Under the pieces are notes generated by a model. The model saw only the letters and a list, made by a program, of their open reading frames with translations. It had not been told where the DNA came from and made no database searches. The translations under genes and the position numbers were made by a program. DNA of 64,000 nucleotides from Thalassotalea profundi (GTDB lineage: Bacteria; Pseudomonadota; Gammaproteobacteria; Enterobacterales; Alteromonadaceae): assembly GCF_014653195.1 (NCBI RefSeq), contig NZ_BNAH01000013.1, forward strand, positions 1 through 64,000. The letters run 5' to 3'. Of the stretch, positions 35,940 to 43,591 are shown piece after piece. Position 1 is the first letter of the stretch. Each line of letters opens with the position of its first letter.

Positions 35940-37157
35940 TTATTCCTGTTTATACGTTGAGAAAAAGTTTTTTAACCTTTCCAAGGCTGGGCGAAGTTCA
36001 TCTACATGCGGTAAAAATACTAAGCGAAAATAGTGATGTTCTTTTATATTAAAGGCGCGCCCATGAACTAATAAAATTTTCTCTTGTTTTAACAGATCAA
36101 GGATCATTTTTTCATCGTCTTTAATGTTAAATTTCTTACGATCGACTTTTACGAAGAAGTACAATGCTCCCATTGCTTGGTTACAAGAAAGACCATCAAT
36201 TTCGTTTATCATTTTATAGGCTAAGTTACGTTGTTTAACTAGTCGTCCGTCGCCTGAAATCAATTCATTAATGCTTTGGTAACCACCTAAAGCTGTTTGA
36301 ATCGCATGTTGACAAGGTACGTTAGAGCACAGTCGCATTGAAGACAGCATGGTTAAACCTTCGAGGTAATCTTCAGCGTGAATTTTTGGGCCAGTAATCA
36401 CCATCCAACCAGCGCGAAATCCGGCTATACGATAATTTTTTGATAATCCGCCCATCGTGATCACTAATACGTCATTCGTGAGCCTTGCTGTAGGAATATG
36501 AATGGCATCGTCATATAAGATTTTATCGTAAATTTCATCGCTAAAAATAATTAAATTATGCTCACGAGCTAAATTTATAATGTCGCGTAAAACTTCTTCT
36601 GTATATACTGCGCCTGTTGGGTTATTAGGGTTTATTAACACAATAGCTTTAGTTTTCTTACTTATTTTAGCTTTAATATCTTCAATATTCGGGAACCATT
36701 GATTATCTTCGTCACATTGATAATGCACGGGTGTGCCGCCTGATAATGATACCGCAGCTGTCCATAATGGATAATCGGGTGCAGGAATGAGTACTTCATC
36801 ATCATTATCTAACAAGGCTTGCATAGCCATTACAATTAATTCACTTACACCGTTGCCAATAAAAATATCGTCTACGCGAACATCTAAAATGCCTTGTTGC
36901 TGGAAGTATTGCATTACTGCAACACGAGCAGAATAAATTCCTTTTGAATCACTATAACCTTGAGAGCGAGGAAGGTTATGAATTACATCTTTGAGTATAT
37001 CGTCAGGAGCTTCAAAGCCAAATGGGGCAGGGTTACCAATATTCAATTTTAATATTTTATGACCTTCATCCTCTAAGCGCTTCGCCTCGGCTGCAATTTG
37101 TCCCCTGATTTCGTAACAGACATTTTTGAGTTTCGACGATTTTCTTACGCTTTTCAT
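35940..37157 (-). CDS. alaA: Glutamate-pyruvate aminotransferase AlaA
   Basis: A 405-residue class I PLP aminotransferase (E. coli AlaA 405) that makes alanine from pyruvate. Visible features are KLNIGNPAPFGFEAPDDI, VLINPNNPTGAVYTEEVL, the Asp/Tyr region IIFSDEIYDKILYDD and the PLP lysine in GGLSKNYRIAGFRAGWM. The pair with yfbR is conserved. Confidence 0.94.
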   Translation of the reverse strand: MKSVRKSSKLKNVCYEIRGQIAAEAKRLEDEGHKILKLNIGNPAPFGFEAPDDILKDVIHNLPRSQGYSDSKGIYSARVAVMQYFQQQGILDVRVDDIFIGNGVSELIVMAMQALLDNDDEVLIPAPDYPLWTAAVSLSGGTPVHYQCDEDNQWFPNIEDIKAKISKKTKAIVLINPNNPTGAVYTEEVLRDIINLAREHNLIIFSDEIYDKILYDDAIHIPTARLTNDVLVITMGGLSKNYRIAGFRAGWMVITGPKIHAEDYLEGLTMLSSMRLCSNVPCQHAIQTALGGYQSINELISGDGRLVKQRNLAYKMINEIDGLSCNQAMGALYFFVKVDRKKFNIKDDEKMILDLLKQEKILLVHGRAFNIKEHHYFRLVFLPHVDELRPALERLKNFFSTYKQE

Positions 37158-37357
37158 AACTTACTTCTTAATTTTACGATGAGTGATAGATAGAGGTGCA
37201 TACCATAGTGCTTAAGTATTTGCTTACAGTACTGACTCTATTAAAGCGAATTATCTACTATAATGAAACAGTTACTTTCATTTTTTTTATAGTAATTAAT
37301 TATTTTTTGTCTAATCTAGTTATTAATGTATTTTTCATGATGTAAAGGGAGTTATTT

Positions 37358-37954
37358 ATGCCTCTACCTTTATTGTGGTTAGGCGCTGCAACACTATCTG
37401 CCGTCACTGTAAAAACACTGGCTGATGATCGAAAACTTCAGCAACAAAAAAGGAAACAATATCGTACAGTACAAACATTATCTCATTTGGAACGGCACGA
37501 GTCGCCCATTGCTACTTATCCTAGTGAGATATTAACTACGCTACAGCTGGTTAAACCTAAGATCGGAGCTATTGTTTGTTGTGGGATTGGTGGTGTGTTA
37601 GATCATACTGGGATTTGGGTTGAAGATAATATGATTATAGAACTTGATGGTGAGGGGCTAATAAAGCCAATTTCACCAAGACGTTTTACCAAAGAAAGAT
37701 CGGGAAAAGATATTTTCATTGCTTGTGATTCTAATGGTGAACCATTAAGTTGCCCATTGGCAGCATCAAGAGCAATTGAAAAAATATTTACGCATGTGCC
37801 ATATCACATGATTGATAATAATTGCCATCAATTTATTTGGCAGTGCTTCAAGCCTAATGATGTACCATTATCAACGTTTAAGTCGCTTAATTTGCGTTTA
37901 GCCCAACACTTTGACCGTAAAATATATTGGGATTTATGTGATACTAAAAATTAG
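37358..37954 (+). CDS. LRAT-like (permuted NlpC/P60 fold) protein
   Basis: A 198-residue protein. The catalytic histidine is in VLDHTGIWVEDNMIIELDGEG (His83) and the cysteine in MIDNNCHQFIWQCF (Cys156). This His...Cys order with DN-N-C-H-x-F is the signature of the LRAT/H-RAS-like suppressor group, circularly permuted papain-like enzymes that are acyltransferases or thiol hydrolases. The N-terminus (PLPLLWLGAATLSAVTV) is hydrophobic and may anchor it to the membrane. A strong ribosome site (AAAGGGAG) precedes ATG 37358. Its substrate is unknown; it stands alone. Confidence 0.78.
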   Translation: MPLPLLWLGAATLSAVTVKTLADDRKLQQQKRKQYRTVQTLSHLERHESPIATYPSEILTTLQLVKPKIGAIVCCGIGGVLDHTGIWVEDNMIIELDGEGLIKPISPRRFTKERSGKDIFIACDSNGEPLSCPLAASRAIEKIFTHVPYHMIDNNCHQFIWQCFKPNDVPLSTFKSLNLRLAQHFDRKIYWDLCDTKN

Positions 37955-38051
37955 CAATAATATATTTTACGGAAAGCGCTATACATTTCTTATGAACTCG
38001 ATAATATTGTGTGCTTTATTTTTACAGCCAATTATTTGAGGCTAATATCAC

Positions 38052-39374
38052 TTGCTTGCTCGTTTTATAAAATGGTTTTTAGCCCTACTTTTTTTATTGA
38101 TACTTTCTTTTGGTATTACTTTATTTTTAGCATTAGATGCAAAACCCAGTGTCTCACAAAGTTACCAACTCGATAGTGTTACTGCACAAAAAAGCAAACA
38201 ATTAATAAAACGGGCAATATCAGTATTAAGAGGACGTAAAGAAGCTTCACAAATAATAATATCCCAAGATGAATTAAATGCCTTGTCGGCATTATTGCAT
38301 AGGGCTATACCTACTATTACCAGCGATATTACATTGTCTCAAACTAATATGCAGTTAGCCTTTTCTATATACTTACCTATGGTTAAGCGCTACATCAATA
38401 TAAAAACACAAGTCTTACCGTCAACTAATACACTTAATTTGGGTAATATTCATATAGGGGATTTATCATTATCAGGTAAGGTAGCGCTTAAGGTAGTACG
38501 ATGGGGACTTAATCATTATGTACAACCTAAATTAGGTGATTCACTTTTAACAATGGTGAATGAAGTGACTATTAATAGTAAGTACTGCACATTTAACTTG
38601 TTATTGCCTGCAAATTTAATTAAAGCAAACAAAGAGGGATCTTTATTATTGGCATTAAGAGATGAGTTAACGCTTTTTGGTGATCCTCAAGTTATTTATA
38701 CTTATTATCAGGAGTTAGTAAGAATATCCGGTTTTGCACCGGAAAAAGCCTCATTAGCCTATTATTTTAGACAGTTATTTCAATTTGCCCAACAGCGTAG
38801 TTTGCTCGTTCAACAATCGGAAATAATAAATGAAAATAAAGCAGCTTTACTTGCCTTAGCTTTATATTTTGGTGAAGATAAGTTTGAGCTATTAGTAGGT
38901 GATATTTCTCAGCTTTCTACTGATAACCAATTATTGCGCCAAAAATTGCAGCGTCAAACATTATTGCAAGGGCGAAACGACTTGCAAAAGCATTTTATCT
39001 ATTCTGTTGCCTTACAAATATTTTCATCGGTAGATGCAAGTGACGCTATTGGTGAGTTTAAAGAGTTTCTTGATAGTAATAAGGGCGGGTCTGGTTTTTC
39101 ATTTGCAGATTTAATGGCTGATAGGGCTGGAACGCGTTTAGCCGAGCTAGCAACATTTTCTTCAGAAAAAGCGATAAAAGCGCAAAATATATTAGCTCAA
39201 ATAACCGATGAGACACTGTTACCTATTATTGATGGTTTACCTGAAAATTTGTCGTCTCAACGATTTGAAGCTAAATATAAAGCAATTTATACACAAGAAT
39301 ATCGCGCATTGTTAATTGATATTGATCAGCGTTTGAGTAAGTTAGATTTATATAAGCTGTTAGATGATATGTAG
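38052..39374 (+). CDS. Hypothetical membrane-anchored protein
   Basis: A 440-residue protein with one N-terminal transmembrane helix (FIKWFLALLFLLILSFGITLFLALD) and a large, probably periplasmic remainder. Residues about 45-190 look like a lipid-binding or Tubular-like beta domain (LNLGNIHIGDLSLSGKVALK). The C-terminal half is helical, with no domain I can name. The frame begins at TTG 38052, with GAGG ten bases upstream and no ATG nearby. It follows the LRAT-like gene by 97 bases on the same strand. Confidence 0.75.
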   Translation: MLARFIKWFLALLFLLILSFGITLFLALDAKPSVSQSYQLDSVTAQKSKQLIKRAISVLRGRKEASQIIISQDELNALSALLHRAIPTITSDITLSQTNMQLAFSIYLPMVKRYINIKTQVLPSTNTLNLGNIHIGDLSLSGKVALKVVRWGLNHYVQPKLGDSLLTMVNEVTINSKYCTFNLLLPANLIKANKEGSLLLALRDELTLFGDPQVIYTYYQELVRISGFAPEKASLAYYFRQLFQFAQQRSLLVQQSEIINENKAALLALALYFGEDKFELLVGDISQLSTDNQLLRQKLQRQTLLQGRNDLQKHFIYSVALQIFSSVDASDAIGEFKEFLDSNKGGSGFSFADLMADRAGTRLAELATFSSEKAIKAQNILAQITDETLLPIIDGLPENLSSQRFEAKYKAIYTQEYRALLIDIDQRLSKLDLYKLLDDM

Positions 39375-39384
39375 TGTATATGAA

Positions 39385-39427
39385 AAAAATGCAAGTAAGT
39401 ATTAACACGTTACCTACTTGCATTTTT
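39385..39427. terminator. Bidirectional terminator
   Basis: A 13-bp perfect stem AAAAATGCAAGTA / TACTTGCATTTTT with a 17-base loop, between the convergent hypothetical gene and proS. Confidence 0.85.
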
Positions 39428-39478
39428 GACGGTTTAATATTCAAACTATACTGAGATCTTATTTAATCAGAGGCTTGG

Positions 39479-41179
39479 TTATTGAAATAATGACATTACT
39501 TGGTCAATTTTCATTAGCGATTTTTCACCTGTTATGCGGTTTTTAACTTCAATTTCTTGGGTATCTAAGTTTCTTTCACCAATAATAAGTAAAAACGGCG
39601 TGCCTATAAGCTCATGATCAGCAAACATAACACCAGGTCTTTCTTTTCGATCATCAAAAATAACATCAACACCGGCTCGTTGTAATTGCGCATATAGTTG
39701 TTCAGCGGTTTCTTTAACGCGAGCCGATTTAGCCATATTCATTGGTACAATAGCCGCTTGGAAAGGAGCAATAGCACTTGGCCACTTTATACCGTATTTA
39801 TCATGATTTTGCTCAATAGCAGCAGCAACAATTCGAGAAACACCAATACCATAGCAACCCATGGTTAACGTTTGATTTTTGCCTGTTTCGGTTAATACCC
39901 CGCAGTTCATCGCTTGTGCATATTTTTCACCTAACTGAAAAATATGCCCTACTTCAATACCACGCTTAATCACGATATTTCCTTGACCACAAGGACTAGG
40001 ATCACCTTCAACAACATTACGTATATCCGCAACTTGATAGTTTTGAATATCTCTATCCCAGTTTACGCCGCTAAAGTGAGTGTCGTGAACGTTTGCACCA
40101 CAAATAAAGTCGGCAAGATGAGCAGCACTTCGATCAACGATTACGGGTATTGGCAAATTAACAGGGCCAATTGAACCTGCGTTACAATTAGCTGTAGTTT
40201 GAATTTGCTCATCAGTAGCAAAAGTTAATGGAGATGCTACTTCACTTAAGTTTTCAGCTTTAATCTCGTTTAATTGATGATCACCACGAAGTACCAACGC
40301 AATCACCGGGGTGTTTTCATTAGCACCTTGTACTAAAAGCGTCTTAACTGTTTGTTGTGCATCTACAGATAGAAAAGTAGCGACTTCTTCTATAGTTTTC
40401 ACATTAGGTGTTGCAACTTGCGTTAACTCTTGAGTTGCACTTGGCCTTGTTCCTTTTGGCGCTAATGCTTCTGCTTTTTCAATATTTGCGGCGAAATCAC
40501 TTTGATCACTAAACGCAATATCATCTTCACCTGAGTCAGCTAATACATGAAATTCATGTGATGCATCACCACCAATTGAGCCTGTATCTGCTATAACAGG
40601 ACGATAATCTAGCCCTAAACGTTCGAATATACGGCAATAGGCGTTATACATATTTTGGTAGGTGGTTTTTAAACAGGTTTCGTCTAAATGGAAAGAATAT
40701 GCATCTTTCATTAAAAATTCACGACCACGCATTACACCAAATCTTGGACGTATCTCATCTCTAAATTTAGTTTGAATTTGAAATAAGTTTACAGGCAATT
40801 GTTTATAACTACTGATTTCATTAGCAATTAACTTAGTGATCACTTCTTCATGAGTAGGACCTAAGACAAAAGAACGGTTGTGGCGATCATTTAATCGTAA
40901 TAATTCTGGGCCGTAATCTTCCCAGCGACCAGATTCTTCCCATAAATCCGCTGGTTGCACCATTGGCATTAGCACTTCGATAGCGCCTGCTTTTTCCATT
41001 TCTTCGCGGACAATTTGTTCTACTTTACGCAGCACTTTTAAGCCAGTGGGTAACCAAGTATATAAGCCTGACGCTACGTTACGGACTAATCCAGCACGTA
41101 ACATTAATTGATGGCTAATGACCTCTGCGCTAGCAGGGGTTTCTTTAAGTGTTGATAGTAGATATTGGCTCGTGCGCAT
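39479..41179 (-). CDS. proS: Prolyl-tRNA synthetase
   Basis: A 566-residue class II aminoacyl-tRNA synthetase (E. coli 572). It has motif 1/2 regions ([39 protein letters not shown]), motif 3 ([14 protein letters not shown]) and a large insertion domain (about residues 225-400, editing INS domain) between motifs 2 and 3, with the anticodon-binding domain at the C-terminus. It is thus of the bacterial editing type. It is monocistronic by spacing. Confidence 0.97.
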   Translation of the reverse strand: MRTSQYLLSTLKETPASAEVISHQLMLRAGLVRNVASGLYTWLPTGLKVLRKVEQIVREEMEKAGAIEVLMPMVQPADLWEESGRWEDYGPELLRLNDRHNRSFVLGPTHEEVITKLIANEISSYKQLPVNLFQIQTKFRDEIRPRFGVMRGREFLMKDAYSFHLDETCLKTTYQNMYNAYCRIFERLGLDYRPVIADTGSIGGDASHEFHVLADSGEDDIAFSDQSDFAANIEKAEALAPKGTRPSATQELTQVATPNVKTIEEVATFLSVDAQQTVKTLLVQGANENTPVIALVLRGDHQLNEIKAENLSEVASPLTFATDEQIQTTANCNAGSIGPVNLPIPVIVDRSAAHLADFICGANVHDTHFSGVNWDRDIQNYQVADIRNVVEGDPSPCGQGNIVIKRGIEVGHIFQLGEKYAQAMNCGVLTETGKNQTLTMGCYGIGVSRIVAAAIEQNHDKYGIKWPSAIAPFQAAIVPMNMAKSARVKETAEQLYAQLQRAGVDVIFDDRKERPGVMFADHELIGTPFLLIIGERNLDTQEIEVKNRITGEKSLMKIDQVMSLFQ

Positions 41180-41313
41180 GAATGCAAAATTCCGTAAGTA
41201 ACAAGAGATAAAATTTTAGTGCGGTTATTCTAGCAGGGCAACACTCTTGGCAAAAGCGGAATGTGCAGTCAAAACAACATTAATTGGTATTAATAATAAA
41301 AGTGGAATGAATA

Positions 41314-41748
41314 CTAAAAATTAATAGGTTTTCTTTGCCCACTACTATCATTAATTGGTTGTCTGGTTTTTTCTGTTTTATTTGCAGTATTAGTTTTTGA
41401 CTTATTCTTTTGAGGTGTTTTTTTACGGCTATTATTACTTTGCTTAATCGCTGTATTATTTTGATTAGCAGTTGTTGGTTTAGTTTTTCGTTTGGGTTTA
41501 TCTTCTACAGGTGCATGACAAATAACAACAATACATTCACCATTAAATTCAACCTGATCATTATGATAGATTTTTTTGCGTTTTTGCGTTTCTAGTTCGC
41601 CATTAACGTAGACATAACCTTCGCTGATCACCATTTTGGCTTCACCGCCACCACTAACTAAGTCAACTGCTTTTAATAATTTACATAGCTCGATTGGTTG
41701 CGTGGCGAGTTCAATTTCTAAGCTGGGTGTCTTCAAAGTAGAATCCAT
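41314..41748 (-). CDS. S4-domain RNA-binding protein with basic low-complexity tail
   Basis: A 144-residue protein. The N-terminal 70 residues form a YbcJ-like S4 domain (KLLKAVDLVSGGGEAKMVI, SEGYVYVNGELETQKRKK). The remaining 70 residues form a disordered tail rich in Lys, Asn, Thr and Gln (KPKRKTKPTTANQNNT). E. coli YbcJ is only 70 residues, so the tail is an extension. A role in ribosome or RNA binding is likely but not shown. Confidence 0.85.
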   Translation of the reverse strand: MDSTLKTPSLEIELATQPIELCKLLKAVDLVSGGGEAKMVISEGYVYVNGELETQKRKKIYHNDQVEFNGECIVVICHAPVEDKPKRKTKPTTANQNNTAIKQSNNSRKKTPQKNKSKTNTANKTEKTRQPINDSSGQRKPINF

Positions 41749-41861
41749 TAAAGGTCATTTATTTTTTTGTTGTGTGCGATTTTATCATGGCGAAAAATAG
41801 AGTACACGAATTAGTTATTTAATAAGTAATAAAATAATCATAAAAAATGGTGAAAATTTTG

Positions 41862-41889
41862 TTGACTGGTTTTTTTTTCACCGTATAAT
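41862..41889 (+). promoter_or_regulatory. Strong sigma-70 promoter of the riboswitch transcript
   Basis: -35 TTGACT (41862-41867), a 16-base spacer containing a T-run, and a perfect -10 TATAAT (41884-41889). Transcription would begin near 41896, at the first base of the riboswitch stem P1. Confidence 0.85.
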
Positions 41890-41896
41890 CGCCGCA

Positions 41897-41982
41897 GCTA
41901 GAAACGGCAAGGTACTTGAAAGGGTACTACGCAAAACTACCGGTCTAAGGACATGAGTCTAAGACAGCGGAGTTACCTCAGC
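41897..41982 (+). ncRNA. GEMM-I cyclic-di-GMP riboswitch (c-di-GMP-I aptamer)
   Basis: The order of consensus segments matches the Vibrio Vc2 aptamer. P1 is GCTAGA paired to TCAGC, with the junction ACGGCAA. P2 is GTACTT-GAAA-GGGTAC with the GAAA tetraloop that docks in the receptor. The highly conserved junction ACGCAAA (41929-41935) is followed by ACTACCGGTCTAAG with the tetraloop receptor CTAAG, and P3 closes at AGCGGAGTTACC. A hairpin CACAT/ATGTG follows. The expression platform (terminator or SD sequestration) is not clear from the sequence. Confidence 0.93.
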
Positions 41983-42069
41983 AGAACACATCTTACTTAT
42001 ATGTGCGCGAAGGTAATTAGTAATCGTTTCTTTAATTGATTTTACAAATTTATATTAAAGGGTTATTAA

Positions 42070-42423
42070 ATGAAAAACTTATTAGTTGTTACTTTTATTG
42101 CGGCATTATCTTTAACTGCTACGGTTATTTCTCCAAAAGCTTCTGCAACAAATATTGCTCAAACTATGTGTGATTATGTTGCTGCAGACGATAAACAGCG
42201 TTTACGTTCATTTTTAAAAACTAACAAATTAAAAATTCGTTCAGTATTTGACGGCATTCAATGTAACGGTATGAACTTAGTTGCGTTTGCTGCCCAACAA
42301 AATGCAACGTCAACTGGTGAGTTAATGATCAGTAAATTACCAAAGAAAACAGTAGCTGATTTATTGGCTTCAATTACTTCTTCTGAGTTAGCTTCATTTG
42401 CTGAAAAACGCGTAAACAGCTAA
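42070..42423 (+). CDS. DUF3718 secreted protein
   Basis: A 117-residue protein with a signal peptide (NLLVVTFIAALSLTATVISPKASA) and a DUF3718 domain containing two cysteines (MCDYVAADDK and FDGIQCNGMNLVAFA), probably disulfide-linked in the periplasm. The family's function is unknown. It is the only gene directly after the c-di-GMP riboswitch, with AAAGGG upstream, so its expression is tied to c-di-GMP level and hence to a lifestyle switch (inference). Confidence 0.88.
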   Translation: MKNLLVVTFIAALSLTATVISPKASATNIAQTMCDYVAADDKQRLRSFLKTNKLKIRSVFDGIQCNGMNLVAFAAQQNATSTGELMISKLPKKTVADLLASITSSELASFAEKRVNS

Positions 42424-42432
42424 TAGACAAAG

Positions 42433-42442
42433 ATCAAAATAT
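42433..42442 (+). repeat. Possible target-site duplication, left copy
   Basis: ATCAAAATAT lies directly outside the left inverted repeat and matches ATCAAATTAT (45565-45574) outside the right one at 9 of 10 positions. In such AT-rich DNA this may be chance. Confidence 0.35.
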
Positions 42443-42446
42443 TCTT

Positions 42447-42492
42447 AAAAAGGCGAGCTATTGATAGCAAGCCGTTCAGTTAACGTGGTTCT
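42447..42492 (+). repeat. Left inverted repeat of the element
   Basis: It contains AAAAAGGCGAGCTAT, then CAAGCCGTTCAGTTAA and CGTGGTTCT, and is nearly identical to the reverse complement of 45517-45561. It also folds on itself (GGC..GCTAT / ATAGC..GCC), so it may double as a terminator hairpin for minus-strand transcripts. Confidence 0.88.
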
Positions 42493-42512
42493 TGGTTGAC
42501 TTGCGTAAATAT

Positions 42513-42560
42513 TAAAGCGACTACTAGTAAACCTTTTCGTTTACCTTTGTAGTCGCTTTA
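42513..42560. terminator. Two-stage hairpin inside left end of the element
   Basis: Outer stem TAAAGCGACTAC / GTAGTCGCTTTA (12 bp, perfect) and inner stem GTAAAC / GTTTAC with loop CTTTTC. It follows the left inverted repeat and precedes the first passenger gene. It could terminate read-through from the DUF3718 gene, but the T-run is short (TTATTA). Confidence 0.55.
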
Positions 42561-42646
42561 TTACATTTGAAACTTATATATCATTACAAATGAACGCTTT
42601 AACATGCTAATTTAGTACTCATTGCATACTAAGGAAAGTATTAGAA

Positions 42647-43123
42647 ATGGCTATGTTCTTGAAAATCGTTGGTTATAGTTTGTTAACCATACTTATTTCC
42701 TTTATTTTTCTCATTTATTCAGTATTTAATGGTGTTCCATTCATAGAGGGAGATGAACAGGTAACGGACGGGACTGCTCATCACTTCGCTATTGGTTCAA
42801 CCAAAAGTGAAGTATTTGCCGATGTGAAAAAGAATTATAGCGAATCAGGTTATTTACTAAGAGTCTTATGGCCTAAAGACTCTGAAATAAATCTTAAACT
42901 CGAATCCTTTCAAAACACAAAGTGGAAAGATTACCCCGGAAGGCGCTATAGCGAATATAAAGTGCCAATAACAGAAATTGAAGAATTGACAGCTCCATTG
43001 TTATTAACAACTCGTTGGGATATTGAAATACCGTCCAATTGGGTAAATTCAATTTATCTGCAATTTGAAAATGATCGCTTAATACAAATTCGAAAAAGTC
43101 GATGGTTATTCGAAAGGCCCTAA
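42647..43123 (+). CDS. Hypothetical passenger protein A, membrane-anchored
   Basis: A 158-residue protein with one N-terminal transmembrane segment (IVGYSLLTILISFIFLIYSVF) and a soluble domain that includes FAIGSTKSEVFADVKKNY, faintly like BamE/SmpA modules. I do not recognise the family. It is followed after 24 bases by passenger B on the same strand, so probably co-transcribed. Start ATG 42647, with AAGGAAAG upstream. It lies inside the inverted-repeat element. Confidence 0.72.
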   Translation: MAMFLKIVGYSLLTILISFIFLIYSVFNGVPFIEGDEQVTDGTAHHFAIGSTKSEVFADVKKNYSESGYLLRVLWPKDSEINLKLESFQNTKWKDYPGRRYSEYKVPITEIEELTAPLLLTTRWDIEIPSNWVNSIYLQFENDRLIQIRKSRWLFERP

Positions 43124-43147
43124 TTATACATTTAGGATACTAAATAT

Positions 43148-43537
43148 ATGCATTACATCTACGAAATCGAACGGTGGGCGAAGAATAATTTGCTGGTAAA
43201 GCTCCAAGATAAAAAGTTTAGAGAAATAGATAAGATGAGTGGCTCTATGGGGGCATACAAAACCTTTGAAAACAACTTTATATGCATTTCAGTTTATTGT
43301 GAAAGAGGAATCTATGGAATTGAAGTTGGTCCTGCAAAAATAAAACAGAAATTGTGGCCTGTTAGTTTTATCAAGGATTTAATTGAACCTGCAAGCAAAG
43401 GTCGCTGGAATCTTAACCTAGAGCAGTCTATTGATTTCATCGTTACTCACTATGATTGGCTAATAGATAACTTTTCATTCAACAATTACAAAAAGACAAA
43501 TGAACTAATTAATGAAAGGTGTAAGGAAACTTTTTAA
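43148..43537 (+). CDS. Hypothetical passenger protein B
   Basis: A 129-residue soluble protein without a recognised domain. It starts MHYIYEIERWAKNNLLVKL, has CISVYCERGIYGIEVGPAK in the middle and ends in an aromatic-rich helix (IDFIVTHYDWLIDNFSF). The size, composition and pairing resemble immunity or accessory genes of mobile cassettes, but this is only an impression. It ends 54 bases before the end of the convergent transposase-like gene. Confidence 0.7.
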   Translation: MHYIYEIERWAKNNLLVKLQDKKFREIDKMSGSMGAYKTFENNFICISVYCERGIYGIEVGPAKIKQKLWPVSFIKDLIEPASKGRWNLNLEQSIDFIVTHYDWLIDNFSFNNYKKTNELINERCKETF

Positions 43538-43591
43538 AGCTTTCTTTTGTTGTGATACCTAGTATCGGTATTGCAAATAACTCAAGACGTT

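Larger units (their letters stand above)
41749..42069 (+). other. Intergenic region with promoter and riboswitch
   Basis: This 321-base gap between the S4 gene (minus) and the DUF3718 gene (plus) contains a near-consensus promoter, a GEMM-I riboswitch and a strong ribosome site (AAAGGG, 42057-42062). The left 100 bases show nothing further. Confidence 0.8.
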
